From contig SCUS01000180.1 of assembly GCA_004297725.1 (NCBI GenBank), positions 1-64,000 on the forward strand: a stretch of DNA of 64,000 bases. Reading direction: 5' to 3'. The notes under the pieces are model-generated. The model was not told the origin of the DNA. It ran no database searches and saw only the letters and a program-made list of their open reading frames with translations. The DNA is from Myxococcaceae bacterium (GTDB lineage: Bacteria > Myxococcota_A > Polyangia > Polyangiales > Ga0077539). The first letter of the stretch is position 1, and every line of letters starts with the position of its first letter. Shown here one piece after another: positions 8,321 through 18,300 of the stretch. The translations under genes were made by a program, and so were the position numbers.

Positions 8321-9717
8321 GCGACGCGGCGCCGCTGGAGACGCTGTTCATCGCGGGGCGCGCCACCTCCCGGAGGCTGCGCAAGGCGCGGCTGCTGGTG
8401 GTGGACGGCCCCGACCGGGGGAAGACCTGGGCGATGGAGCGCGCCCGCGTGGCCATCGGTCGCAGCGCGGTGTGCGAGGTCGCGCTCAACGACCGCTCGG
8501 TGTCGGGCACGCACGCGGAGATCGAGGCCGTCGAGGAGGGCTGGGTGCTGCGCGACCTCGGGAGCACCAACGGCACCTTCCTCGGGGACATCAAGGTGCG
8601 CGAGGTGGTGATGCCCCTGGGGGCGCGCTTTCGCGTGGGCGCGACGCTGCTTCAGATCGACCCGGGGGAGGGGGCGATCGAGATCCCGCTGTCGGAGGGT
8701 GACCGCTGGCAGGAGCTGGTGGGGCGCTCGGTGGCGATGCGGCAGGTCTTCGCGGAGCTCGACAAGATCGCGCCGCTCGACGTGACCGTGCTGGTGACCG
8801 GAGAGACCGGCACGGGCAAGGAGCTGGTGGCGAGGGCGATACACCGGGTGTCCAAGCGCGCCTCGGGGCCGATGGTGGTGCAGGACTGCTCGGCGCTCCC
8901 CAAGGACCTCGTGGAGAGCATCCTCTTCGGCCATGAGAAGGGGGCCTTCACGGGCGCCAGCGAGCGCCGCTCGGGGTGCTTCGAGCAGGCCCACAAGGGG
9001 ACGGTCTTCCTCGACGAGGTGGGAGAGCTGGACATCGGGCTGCAGCCGAAGCTCCTGCGGGTGCTGGAGGGCCGAGAGGTGAGGCGCCTGGGAGGGACGC
9101 AGACGATCCCCGTGGACGTGAGGGTGATCGCCGCGACGCACCGCGACCTGCGCGCCATGGCCGCCGGGGGCACCTTCCGGGAGGACCTCTACTACCGGCT
9201 CGGCGTGCTCACCATCGAGCTGCCTCCGCTGCGCGCCCGCCGAGAGGACATCCCCCTGCTGGCGGGTCATCTCCTGGGGGAGTTCTGCAAGCGCAACCCC
9301 GACCTCGGGCCGAGGAGCTTCTCGGACAGCGCCCTCGACCGCCTCTCGGGCCTCGCCTTCCCGGGCAACGTCAGGGAGCTTCGCAACGTGGTCGAGCGGG
9401 CGGCCTCGCTGGCCGACAACGCGGAGATCACCGCCGACGACCTGCTCCCGGCGAGCGCTTCGAGGATGATGGCGGCGCCTGGGCGCGGCCCCGAGGCGAG
9501 CGCGGCGGCGGTGGGCGAGGCGCTCCTGGCGATGCCCTTCAAGGACGCCAAGACGCGGGTGCTGGAGGGCTTCGAGCCGCAGTACCTGGCGGCGATGCTC
9601 AAGCGACACGGGGACAACATCACCCGCAGCGCGGCGGCCGCGGGTCTCACCCGATATCACCTGAGAGAGCTGTGCAAGCGGTATGGCTTGAGGAGCACGG
9701 ACAACGAGCCGGAGTGA
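8317..9717 (+). CDS. FHA-domain sigma-54-dependent transcriptional activator
   Basis: 466 residues beginning with GTG in a GTGA overlap with rpe. Domains in order: N-terminal FHA (about 46-100; GRSAVCEV, the phosphothreonine-binding RSVSGTHAEI region and GSTNGTFL), AAA+ domain with Walker A GETGTGKE (about 163-170), the sigma-54-contacting GAFTGA loop (about 209-214) and Walker B GTVFLDEVGEL, then a Fis-type helix-turn-helix (about 425-460). Such proteins are common in myxobacteria and sense Ser/Thr kinase output through the FHA domain instead of a receiver. The target promoters are not evident. Why it is fused to the rpe transcript is unknown. Confidence 0.93.
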   Translation: MSDAAPLETLFIAGRATSRRLRKARLLVVDGPDRGKTWAMERARVAIGRSAVCEVALNDRSVSGTHAEIEAVEEGWVLRDLGSTNGTFLGDIKVREVVMPLGARFRVGATLLQIDPGEGAIEIPLSEGDRWQELVGRSVAMRQVFAELDKIAPLDVTVLVTGETGTGKELVARAIHRVSKRASGPMVVQDCSALPKDLVESILFGHEKGAFTGASERRSGCFEQAHKGTVFLDEVGELDIGLQPKLLRVLEGREVRRLGGTQTIPVDVRVIAATHRDLRAMAAGGTFREDLYYRLGVLTIELPPLRARREDIPLLAGHLLGEFCKRNPDLGPRSFSDSALDRLSGLAFPGNVRELRNVVERAASLADNAEITADDLLPASASRMMAAPGRGPEASAAAVGEALLAMPFKDAKTRVLEGFEPQYLAAMLKRHGDNITRSAAAAGLTRYHLRELCKRYGLRSTDNEPE

Positions 9718-9728
9718 TTCCGGCTCGT
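9704..9728. terminator. Bidirectional hairpin between convergent genes, spanning a stop codon
   Basis: A perfect 10-bp stem (ACGAGCCGGA with its complement) with a 5-nt loop encloses the TGA of the sigma-54 activator. It lies 21 bp from the stop of the convergent desaturase, so it can serve both transcripts. No T-run follows, so it may be a weak or Rho-assisted terminator. Confidence 0.6.
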
Positions 9729-9748
9729 CGGTGCGGCGGGGGGGCTGA

Positions 9749-10945
9749 TCAGTTCTTCGCGGGCGCCGTCGCGTCGACGGCCTCGACGGCGCTCTCCACG
9801 GCGCTCTCGACCGCGTCGCGCGCCTCGGTGAGCCGGGTCTCCGCGGCGAGGGTCACGTTCTCCACCGCGCTGCCCATCGCGGTGCGGGCCTCGCTCGCGG
9901 CCTGACCGACGGCGGTGCGCGCCTCGGTGAGCCTCTGCTCGGCGCTCTCCACGGCCTGGCCGACGGCGGTGCGGGCCTCGGTGAGCCTGAGCTCGGCGCT
10001 CTCCACGGCGTTGCCCATCGCGGTGCGCGCCTCGATGAGCTTGAGCTCTGCGCTCGCCCTGGCGCCGGAGAACTTCGCCGACGCGAGCTCCGCGGCGCCC
10101 ACCAGCTTGTCGCGCAGCACGTGGGCCGGAGGGCGGCGCAGGTCGCGCACCACGCCCAGCAGCGCCAGCGCGCGGAGGGTGTAGTAGCTCACGTCCACCT
10201 CCCACCAGAAGAAGCCCTGGTTGGCGCTGTTCATGTAGTGGTGGTGGTTGTTGTGCCAGCCCTCGCCGAGGGTGATGAGCGCCAGCACCGGGTTGTTGCG
10301 GGAGGTGTCGGTGGTCTCGTAGCGGCGCGAGCCCCAGACGTGCGCGAGGGAGTTGATGAAGAAGGTGCCGTGCCACCCGAGGACGGTGCTCACGCCGGCG
10401 CCCCACACCACGCCGCGCCAGCCGTCGACGGCGAAGCACAGCGCCGTCAGCACCGCGAAGGGCACCCAGTGGAACCGGTCGATCCACCGCAGCTCGGGGT
10501 ACTTCGCGAAGTCGGGGATGAGCGCGAGGTCGGTGCCGTCGTGGTCGGGCGCGGTGATCCAGCCGACGTGCGAGTACCAGAAGCCTCGCTGCTTGGGGGA
10601 GTGGATGTCCCGGGGCGTGTCGCTCCAGCGGTGGTGCATCCGGTGGAGGCCCGCCCACCAGAGCGGACCCTTCTGCACCGAGCTCGCGCCCACCCACGCC
10701 AGCACGAACTGGAACCACCGCGAGGTCTTGTACGAGCGGTGCGCGAAGTAGCGGTGGTAGCCCGCGGTGATGCCCCACATGCGCATCACATAGAGCCCGA
10801 TGCAGAGCGCGAGGCTCTTCAGCCCGACGCCCACCACGAAGGGGAGCGCGAGGCTCGCGACGTGGATGAGCACGAACCCGATGAGCGAGGTCTGCAGCCA
10901 GAAGGGTAGGGCCTTGACCACGGTGGGTCGGGTCTTTTCACTCAT
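9749..10945 (-). CDS. Fatty-acid (acyl-CoA/delta-9 type) desaturase with repetitive helical tail
   Basis: 398 residues from ATG 10945 (AGGAG upstream). The three His boxes of membrane di-iron desaturases are present: HRYFAH (64-69), HRMHH (101-105) and HNNHHH (231-236), together with two hydrophobic hairpins. Such enzymes introduce a double bond into acyl-CoA or lipid acyl chains using O2 and reduced electron carriers, and control membrane fluidity. The family core ends near residue 285. Here about 110 extra residues follow, made of 18-residue repeats of the type SAELRLTEARTAVGQAVE, predicted amphipathic helix or coiled coil. That extension is unusual. Convergent with the sigma-54 activator; no co-transcribed redox partner is seen. 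Confidence 0.9.
   Translation of the reverse strand: MSEKTRPTVVKALPFWLQTSLIGFVLIHVASLALPFVVGVGLKSLALCIGLYVMRMWGITAGYHRYFAHRSYKTSRWFQFVLAWVGASSVQKGPLWWAGLHRMHHRWSDTPRDIHSPKQRGFWYSHVGWITAPDHDGTDLALIPDFAKYPELRWIDRFHWVPFAVLTALCFAVDGWRGVVWGAGVSTVLGWHGTFFINSLAHVWGSRRYETTDTSRNNPVLALITLGEGWHNNHHHYMNSANQGFFWWEVDVSYYTLRALALLGVVRDLRRPPAHVLRDKLVGAAELASAKFSGARASAELKLIEARTAMGNAVESAELRLTEARTAVGQAVESAEQRLTEARTAVGQAASEARTAMGSAVENVTLAAETRLTEARDAVESAVESAVEAVDATAPAKN
9896..10054 (-). repeat. 54-bp tandem repeats encoding 18-residue helical units
   Basis: Three near-identical 18-codon units (desaturase residues 298-315, 316-333, 334-350) follow head to tail, with degenerate copies continuing to residue 385. Eighteen residues equal five helical turns, so identical faces line up. 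The DNA copies are also highly similar, indicating recent expansion. Confidence 0.8.
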
Positions 10946-11080
10946 TGTCGCGCGGCGCTCCTGTGGGCGCACGACTGCCGCTCGCGCGCGGACCCCCCTC
11001 TTGCCACAGCTTCTGTCCGACCGCCACGGGCGGTGGCCATGACGCGCCGCGCGAGCCCCGTGCCGACCGCTCGCGGGTTC

Positions 11081-11089
11081 TGTTAGCGT
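11081..11089 (+). promoter_or_regulatory. Putative extended -10 element
   Basis: TG-T-TAGCGT ends 9 bp before the ATG at 11099, which would give a transcript with almost no leader. The same hexamer occurs before the gene at 12064. No convincing -35 is seen. Confidence 0.3.
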
Positions 11090-11098
11090 GCGCGCCCG

Positions 11099-12007
11099 AT
11101 GCGCCACCGATCCTCGCTCCCACTGCTGTTCTCGATGCTCCTCGGCCTCGCCGCGTGCGGCTCCGAGGCCCCCATCCTCGCCCCTGCGGACTCCGGCCTC
11201 GCGGTCGACGCCCCGGCGGTCGCCGACGTCGCGACCCGCCCGGACGCCCCTTCGGTCATCGATGTCGGCAATGCCACCGATGTCCCTTCGGTCATCGATG
11301 TCGGCAATGACTCCGGTGCCCCATCGGACGCCTCGACGCCCCCGCGCGACGGTCCGCTCCCCGGCCTCGGCGCCGTCTCCGGCGCGTGCGGCACCCTCCG
11401 CTCGATGCTCCGCAGCCCCGCTCCCTCGCTGGTGGAGAACGCGCTCGGCTTCATGACCGGCGAGCGCTACGACCGGCTGCTGCTCTCCGCTGGAGGGCGT
11501 CGGCTCTACGACACGCCCAACGCGGGCGGAAGCTCCACCGAGTCCGAGGTGTTCAGCTACGAGGTGCTCTACCGCTGCGAGGACGCCGCGCTGGTCGCGA
11601 CGGAGACCGAGGTGATGTACCAGGCCCCCGACGACGCGGGCGCCAACTCCATCACCGACCTGCTGGTGTCCATCGGAGGCGAGCGCGTCGGGGTGAGCGT
11701 CACTCGCGCCTACCGCCCGGTGCCCATGGTGTTCACCGAGGCCAACGCGCGCGACCTGCTGCGCACCAAGCTCCTGGGCGTCAACCGCAGCTCGATGCGC
11801 GTGCTCCCGGCGCAGCGCTGGGTGAAGCAGATCCTCCATGTGTTTGCGGTGGACGCGAACGCCGCGCAGGCGGTGTCGAGGGCATGGGCCTCGCTCGACG
11901 CCGCCACCCGGGCCGACACCATCGTGCTGGTCACGGTCACCCGCGGCGGAGGCTTCATCTACTGCAACCCCGACCCCGCGCTAGGGAGCGAGTGCCCTTC
12001 GCTCTGA
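11099..12007 (+). CDS. Lipoprotein of unknown function
   Basis: 302 residues. A type II signal peptide ends in the lipobox LAAC (Cys about residue 20), then a 75-residue Asp/Ala/Pro/Val linker that includes a near-exact duplication of PSVIDVGN. From about residue 95 a folded domain follows, with ACGTLRSML, a Cys in VLYRCED and a Cys near the C-terminus; these could form disulfides. I do not recognise the domain. There is no Shine-Dalgarno; a -10-like TAGCGT lies just before the ATG. Divergent from the desaturase gene. Predicted outer-membrane or surface location is inferred from the lipobox. Confidence 0.75.
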   Translation: MRHRSSLPLLFSMLLGLAACGSEAPILAPADSGLAVDAPAVADVATRPDAPSVIDVGNATDVPSVIDVGNDSGAPSDASTPPRDGPLPGLGAVSGACGTLRSMLRSPAPSLVENALGFMTGERYDRLLLSAGGRRLYDTPNAGGSSTESEVFSYEVLYRCEDAALVATETEVMYQAPDDAGANSITDLLVSIGGERVGVSVTRAYRPVPMVFTEANARDLLRTKLLGVNRSSMRVLPAQRWVKQILHVFAVDANAAQAVSRAWASLDAATRADTIVLVTVTRGGGFIYCNPDPALGSECPSL

Positions 12008-12052
12008 ACGCTCTCGGTCGCTGATCACGGCCCGTGCCCCTGCGGTCTGCGC

Positions 12053-12058
12053 TAGCGT
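12053..12058 (+). promoter_or_regulatory. Putative -10 element for a leaderless transcript
   Basis: TAGCGT ends 5 bp before the ATG at 12064, so a start of transcription at the usual distance would coincide with the start codon. No ribosome-binding site is present, which fits a leaderless message. Confidence 0.32.
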
Positions 12059-12063
12059 AGGGG

Positions 12064-13923
12064 ATGAAGACCTTCGGGGGGTTCATCGCAGGGCTGGCTG
12101 CGCTCGCGCTGCCTTCGCTGTCCACGGCGCAGCCGCGGCTGGAGATCGACACCGCGGCCGACCGCGGGGCCGTGAGCCGGGACGTCTACGGAGGCGACCT
12201 GGAGTTCATCAACAGCAACGTGCCGGAGGTGGCCGCGCTCGCCGCCGAGCTGCCGCTGCTGCGCTTCCCGGGCGGCGACGCCGACGCCATCTTTCGCTGG
12301 GACCAGAGCCTCCCCCCGCGGTGCACCCGCCCGGGCTTCGACTGGAACGCCGCCGCCACCGTCGCCTCGCGCGGCCGGTCGGGTCTCTTCCTGGAGACGA
12401 ACATCGTCCGGAGCACGCCCGCCAACGCGGCGGCGTGGGTGCAGGATGCCACCCGTCGCGGCCTGAGGGTGGCCTGGGTGGGCATCGGCAACGAGGTGTG
12501 GGGGGACTGGGACGCGGGCTACCGAAGCGCCTCGCGCTACGCCTCCGATGTGATCGCGCACGCCACGGCGATCAGGGCGCTCGTGCCTGGCACCCGCATC
12601 GTGCTCTCCATCGGCACGGCGCGAGAGGACGCCTGGAACCGCGAGGCCATCCGCCGCACCGCCGCGGTGATCGACGCGGTCGACTACCACTACTACCCGA
12701 ACCACCACGCGTGGACCGACATGCGACCCGAGGAGGTGGTCGCAGGCGCCGAGGGGATCGCGCCGCTCCTCACTCGATTGCGAGCGATGATCCGCGCGGA
12801 GGCGGGCGCCCGGGCCAGCGCCATCCAGGTGGTGCTGGGCGAGTGGGACGGCGCCGCCGACGCCCCGCGGGTGGTGAAGATGGACCAGCTCGTGACGCCT
12901 CGCGCCTACGCGATGTGGTCGATGGCCGACGCCCTCTTCTACGGCGCCGCGCTGGGGGAGATGCTCACCGGCGGCGTCGCGGCGGCGATGTTCTACGAGG
13001 TGCAGGGCTTCCGCTTCGGGGCGATCCCCGGCGACTGGTGCGTCGATCAGGACACCTCCATCCGCCGCCCGAAGGCCCTGGTGCATCAGCTCTGGCGCGA
13101 GCACTTCGGCGACCGGCTCGTCGCTGTCACCGCGTCGGGTGTCCCCAGCTACCGGGTCTCCGGGCCCACCAACTGGGACGGCTTCGCCGGGGATGTTCCC
13201 TATGTGCGCGCCTACGCAAGCCTCGCCGACAGCGGCCGCTCGCTGCGGGTGATCGTGACCCACCGCGGCGGCGCCTCGAACGTCGCCTCGATCGCGATCA
13301 ACCTCCGGAGCTTCGCGCCCGAGTCCACCGCGAGCGTGTGGGAGGTCGGCGGCGGCGGGGTGATGGACACCAACGAGAACGTGCGAGGCCCCATCGACGT
13401 GGTGCGCATCCGCGCTCGCAGCATGGCCGTGGGCGGAGCGGCCTTCACGCTGCCTCTGGCGCCGTACTCGGTGACGGCGATCGAGCTGCGTCGGAGCGGA
13501 GGCCCGGTGGTGATGGACGCTGGCACCGACGCAGGTCCGGCGGTGGACGTGCCCGTGGTGGGGAGGGACGTGCCGACTCCGCCGAGGGATGTGCCGAGGC
13601 CCGAGATGGACGTGCCCGTGGTGGGAAGGGATGTCCCGAGGCCCGAGGTGGACGTGCCCGCGGTGACGGTGGACGCGCCCGTGGTGATGATGGACGCGCC
13701 CGCGCCGGGAATGGACGCAGTGGTCATCGGGGTGGACGTTCCGCCTGCGTCGTCGGACGCGGGGTCGACGGAGGTTCCGCAGGCGGTGTCGCAGGGCTGC
13801 GGGTGCGCGGTGCCCGGCAGTCCCGCGCCGATGGATCCGATGCGCTGGTTCATCGTCGTGTCGCTGCTGGTGGTGATGGCGGCGCTCAGGCCCGGTCGCG
13901 CTCGGGCTCGCTCATCCCGTTAG
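12064..13923 (+). CDS. Surface-anchored glycoside hydrolase (clan GH-A, GH51/GH39-like) with MYXO-CTERM
   Basis: 619 residues with an N-terminal signal peptide (cleavage near SLSTAQ). The catalytic barrel shows the clan GH-A pattern: a GNEVWGD motif with the likely acid/base Glu144, and VVLGEWD with the likely nucleophile Glu260. The early YGGDLEF and LLRFPGG segments resemble alpha-L-arabinofuranosidases of GH51. A beta-sandwich-like region lies at about 365-480. It is followed by a linker of VDVPVVGRDVP repeats (480-570) and a C-terminal GCGC motif (about 578), one membrane helix (about 593-610) and RARARSSR, i.e. a MYXO-CTERM-type sorting signal. The enzyme is therefore predicted to be displayed on the cell surface to attack plant-type or microbial polysaccharide. 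Exact substrate is unproven. Confidence 0.8.
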   Translation: MKTFGGFIAGLAALALPSLSTAQPRLEIDTAADRGAVSRDVYGGDLEFINSNVPEVAALAAELPLLRFPGGDADAIFRWDQSLPPRCTRPGFDWNAAATVASRGRSGLFLETNIVRSTPANAAAWVQDATRRGLRVAWVGIGNEVWGDWDAGYRSASRYASDVIAHATAIRALVPGTRIVLSIGTAREDAWNREAIRRTAAVIDAVDYHYYPNHHAWTDMRPEEVVAGAEGIAPLLTRLRAMIRAEAGARASAIQVVLGEWDGAADAPRVVKMDQLVTPRAYAMWSMADALFYGAALGEMLTGGVAAAMFYEVQGFRFGAIPGDWCVDQDTSIRRPKALVHQLWREHFGDRLVAVTASGVPSYRVSGPTNWDGFAGDVPYVRAYASLADSGRSLRVIVTHRGGASNVASIAINLRSFAPESTASVWEVGGGGVMDTNENVRGPIDVVRIRARSMAVGGAAFTLPLAPYSVTAIELRRSGGPVVMDAGTDAGPAVDVPVVGRDVPTPPRDVPRPEMDVPVVGRDVPRPEVDVPAVTVDAPVVMMDAPAPGMDAVVIGVDVPPASSDAGSTEVPQAVSQGCGCAVPGSPAPMDPMRWFIVVSLLVVMAALRPGRARARSSR

Positions 13924-14024
13924 CCCATTGACGGCGCCGCGCTGCGAGCTCCGGGACCATGCTCTCTTCCTCGCGTGATCGCCCCTGCGCCACCGTGGCC
14001 CGTCCGTTGCGGTGGTCGCCGCCC

Positions 14025-15170
14025 ATGCATGCGCTCCGGCTTCCGTTCCTCCTCGTCGTCTCGCTCTCCCTCGCGGCCTGCGGGGATGCCTCCCCCGTCG
14101 TCGCCCCCTCCGATGCTGGCGCCGATGCGCCCGCCGTCGCCGATGCGCCCGCCGTCGTCGATGCTCCCGCCGTCGTCGATGCGCCCGCACCCTCGACGGC
14201 GCACTGGTCGTCGGTCTCGCTCCCCGACGGTCCTACCGGGCGCTGGGGTGTCATGGTGGCCGATCGGGGCGACGGCACCGCGTACCTCTACGGTGGCACC
14301 GACCTCACCGCCTCGGGCCGGGGCACCATCTCCCGCGACATCTGGCGCTACGACGGCCGCGGCGACGCGCCCGTCTTCGAGCAGCTCACGGTCACCGGCA
14401 GCCCTCCGCCTCGCTACTGCGGCTGCCTGGCGTACGAGCCGATGGGCAACCGCATCCTGATGGTGGGCGGTCGCACCCCCGACGTGTCGGCCCCGGAGAC
14501 CTGGACCCTCGACCTCGCGACCCTGGTCTGGACCCGCGCGATCACCACCGGCTCTCCCCCAGGAACCATCGGCTGCGCGATGGCCTGGAGCCCGTCCCGC
14601 AGCGCGATGTACCTGGTCGGCGGCGCCAACGGGAGCGGCGTCAACGGCCGCACGTGGCGCTTCGATCCCAGCGGTCCGGGGTGGCAGGAGGTGATGGCGA
14701 CGGGGCCTCGCGCCCGCTACGACCACGGGCTGCGAGCGATCGAGGGCGGCCGGGCGCTGCTGCTCTTCGGAGGCGCCCGAAGCGCCACCGGGGCCAGCAA
14801 CTTCTTCAACGACCTCTGGCGCTTCGACACCGCCACCGAGCAGTGGTCGCAGGTGGCCGTCGAGGGCGCGTCGCCGCCGGGCCGACGCACCCCGTGGATG
14901 GTCGCCGAGGCCGACGGAACCCACCTGCTGATGGGCCTCGGGGTCCATGGCCTCCAGGTCTCCGAGACCTTCGGCGACCTGTGGCGCCTCGACCTCGCCA
15001 CCTCCCGGTGGACCGAGCTCACCGCCGCCGTCGCCCCCGAGGACGGGAGCGAGGCACCCCCCGCCCGTGGCTTCACCCAGGGGCTCCCAGGCCCTCGCGG
15101 CGCCCTCGGCCTGCTGCTGGGAGGCTTCGACGGGCGCGCGGCCATCGACGACGCCTGGGTGCTGCGCTGA
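14025..15170 (+). CDS. Kelch/galactose-oxidase-like beta-propeller lipoprotein
   Basis: 381 residues from ATG 14025; a longer start at 13959 would place 22 residues before the signal peptide and is rejected. The signal peptide ends in LAAC, followed by a linker of DAPAVVDAPA repeats. The rest consists of kelch-type units with the pattern GxxxYLYGGTD, NRILMVGGR, SAMYLVGGAN, RALLLFGGAR and GALGLLLGGFDGR, each followed by W-containing strands (ETWTLDLATL, NDLWRFDTATEQW), consistent with a six- or seven-bladed propeller. Such propellers bind proteins or carbohydrates; no catalytic Cys-Tyr motif of galactose oxidase is visible, so a binding role is more likely. Confidence 0.82.
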   Translation: MHALRLPFLLVVSLSLAACGDASPVVAPSDAGADAPAVADAPAVVDAPAVVDAPAPSTAHWSSVSLPDGPTGRWGVMVADRGDGTAYLYGGTDLTASGRGTISRDIWRYDGRGDAPVFEQLTVTGSPPPRYCGCLAYEPMGNRILMVGGRTPDVSAPETWTLDLATLVWTRAITTGSPPGTIGCAMAWSPSRSAMYLVGGANGSGVNGRTWRFDPSGPGWQEVMATGPRARYDHGLRAIEGGRALLLFGGARSATGASNFFNDLWRFDTATEQWSQVAVEGASPPGRRTPWMVAEADGTHLLMGLGVHGLQVSETFGDLWRLDLATSRWTELTAAVAPEDGSEAPPARGFTQGLPGPRGALGLLLGGFDGRAAIDDAWVLR

Positions 15171-15350
15171 GGCTTCCCCCCCGCGGGCGCTGCCGTCCTC
15201 GCCTCGGCCGCGGTGCGTCACCCGCAGTGACGCGGCGGCGCCACCGCTCTGCTACCGGGTTTGAGAGGAATGTCTGCCATCGTCCCCCCGGGCCGAGACT
15301 TTCCGCGCTTCCGCGGAGGGGTCCCGGCTCAGTCACGAGGGAGACCATTC

Positions 15351-18300
15351 ATGCCTATTCGAAGGCTCAAACGAGCGGCGCTGGCCGCCTGCTGCGCGCC
15401 GCTGCTGATCGCTGTCGGCTGTAGCTCCGGCGATACGCCCGGCGCCCAGCCCACCGGCCGCGCGCCGCAGACGCTGATCTCCGATCAGCTCCACAACGGC
15501 GGGACGCAGGGCTTCCTCTTCCTGCCCCCGATGGTGCCGAGGCCCGCCCAGCTGGGCGACTTCGTGCCGACGGTTCGACCCACGGTGCGCGTCGACGAGG
15601 TGACCGCCGCGGGCGTCACCGTCCGTACGCTGGCGACCTTCACCACCACCAGCGGCCCCGGCCGCGAGCGCATCCGTACCCACATCGCCGATGAGCCCTG
15701 CGACGCCGACGACGACGACGGCGACACCGATCCCGCTGGCTACTTCTATGCCCGCTGGAAGACCAACAACGCCAACCTCTCGGACGCCGCGCGCTACCGA
15801 GTGCGCGTCCTGATTCCGGCGGCCGGCGGCGGCACCCGCGAGATCGGCTTCGCGGACGTCGACGTCGTGCGCTCCCAGCAGGAGTTCCGCACCGTCGACA
15901 CGGTGAACTTCACCCCGCTGCGCAACGGCCAGGTGCTGCGCATCAAGTTCCGCATCGACCGGCCCGCGGTCGACGCCGACGGCGACGGCGTCTTCGACTG
16001 GGTCGACAACTGCCCCGCCCAGGCCAACGCCAGCCAGCTCGACTCCAACCACGACCAGCAGGGCGACGCCTGCGAGTGCGTCGGCGTGACCTGCGTGGCC
16101 AGCGACGTCTGCCACGCGGCGGGTGTCTGCGATCCCATCAACGGGATGTGCTCCAACCCCGACGCTCCGGCGGGCACCGCCTGCTCGCTCTCCAACGCCA
16201 CGGCGCTCTGCGCGGGCGGCGCTTGCGGCGTCGCCTCGTGCAACGCCGGCCACGCGGACTGCAACGCCGCCGCCACCGACGGCTGCGAGACCCCGACCAC
16301 CACCCTCGCCAACTGCGGCGCCTGCGGCGTGGCGTGCACCGCGGTCGCTCACTCGACGCCGGGCTGCGGCACCGGAACCTGCGCCATCACCTGCGAGACC
16401 GGCTGGGCCGACGCCAACGGCGAGCGCGCCGACGGCTGCGAGCTCGACGTCACCACGGACACCAACTGCGGCGTCCCCGGCAACGCCTGCGTCTCGGGCC
16501 TCGGCGACGTCAACACCTGCGTGAGCGGATCGTGCTCCACCATCGCGTGCGCGTCGGACACCGCCAACTGCAACACCGCCGTCGCCGACGGCTGCGAGGC
16601 CTCCCTCGCGGGTGACGTCGCCCACTGCGGCGCCTGCAACCACGCCTGCGCGGTCGCCAACGCCACGCCCTCCTGCGTCGCGGGCGCCTGCGCGGTCGGC
16701 ACCTGCCACGCCGGCTACTCCGACTGCAACGGCCTCGCGGCCGACGGCTGCGAGATCACCCCCGCCTCGGACGTCGCCCACTGCGGCGGCTGCGGCAACG
16801 CCTGCTCGCTGCCCAACGCCTCGCCGGTGTGCGCCGCCGGGTCCTGCGCCGTCGGCGCCTGCACCGAGGGCTTCGTCGACCTCGACCTCGACCCGAGCAA
16901 CGGCTGCGAGGTCAACCTCGCCACGAACGTCGCCCACTGCGGCGCCGTGGGCAACCACTGCGCCATGCCCAACGGCACGGCGGCCTGCACGGGCGGGCAG
17001 TGCGTCCTCGCGAGCTGCAACGCGGGCTACGACAACTGCACCACCGGCGCCGGCTGCGAGAGCGACCTCACGTCGGTCACCTCCTGCGGCGGCTGCGGCG
17101 TGACCTGCGCCTCGGGCGAGCACTCGACGGCGACCTGCGGCGCGGCCGGATGCGGCCTCACCTGCGAGACCGGCTTCGGCAACTGCGACGGCAACGCGGC
17201 CAACGGCTGCGAGGTCGACCTCACCAGCGACGGCGGCCACTGCGGCCTCTGCACGACGGCCTGCGGCGCGGACACGACCTGCCAGTCGGGCGTCTGCTCG
17301 GCGCCGGTCTGCGCGGCCGGCGTGGCCAACTGCAACAGCCTCGCCGCCGACGGCTGCGAGACCCCGACCGCCGCCAACGTGGCCAGCTGCGGCGCCTGCG
17401 GAAACGTCTGCAGCTTCACCAACGCCGTGCCCCAGTGCAACAGCGGCGAGTGCGGCTTCGACGTCTGCACCATGGGCTACGGCGACTGCGACGGCAGCGC
17501 GGCCAACGGCTGCGAGGTCGCGCTCGACACCCTCGCCAACTGCGGCGGATGCGGCACCGCGTGCGCGGTCGCCAACGGCACGCCGGTCTGCGACGCGGGC
17601 GCGTGCGCCGTGTCGACCTGCAACGCGGGCTTCGCCAACTGCGACGGCAACGCGGCCAACGGCTGCGAGGTCAACACCACCAACAGCGCGTCCAACTGCG
17701 GCGCGTGCGGCACCGCCTGCACCGGGAGCAACGTCTGCCAGGCCGGCGTCTGCCGCCCGACGCAGGGCGCTGCCTGGCTGCTGAACGAAGGCTGCGCGTC
17801 CACCACGGCCGCGGACTCGAGCGGCAACGGCGCCACGGGCACGCTCTCTGGCGCGCCCGCCTGGATGAACGGCTCGAGCTGCCATGACGGCGGCTGCCTC
17901 TCCTTCAGCGGCACCGGCCAGCGGGTCACCGCGAGCTACACCGCGGCCCACAAGTTCGGAACTGGCGCGTTTTCCGTGAGCGCGTGGGTTCGTGTGCAGG
18001 GCGCGTCTGGTGAAGACATCGTGGTGGGCCCGAATCGCTGCAACGTGGACGAGTCGTGGCTGCTGGAGATCTACAATGGTCAGCCGGCGTTCGCGACCTT
18101 CGGGGCCGGCTCGGCCGGCACGCTGCTCTCGCCCTCCCGGGTGGACAACGGCGCCTGGCACTTGCTGGTCGGACGGCGCAACGGCACCTCGGTGCAGCTC
18201 CTCGTGGACGGCGTCCTCCGGGCCAGCGGCACCGTCGCGGGCACCTACAACTCGGACGGTGGCGGCTCGCTCGTGACCATCGGCAACCTCTCCGGCTGCA

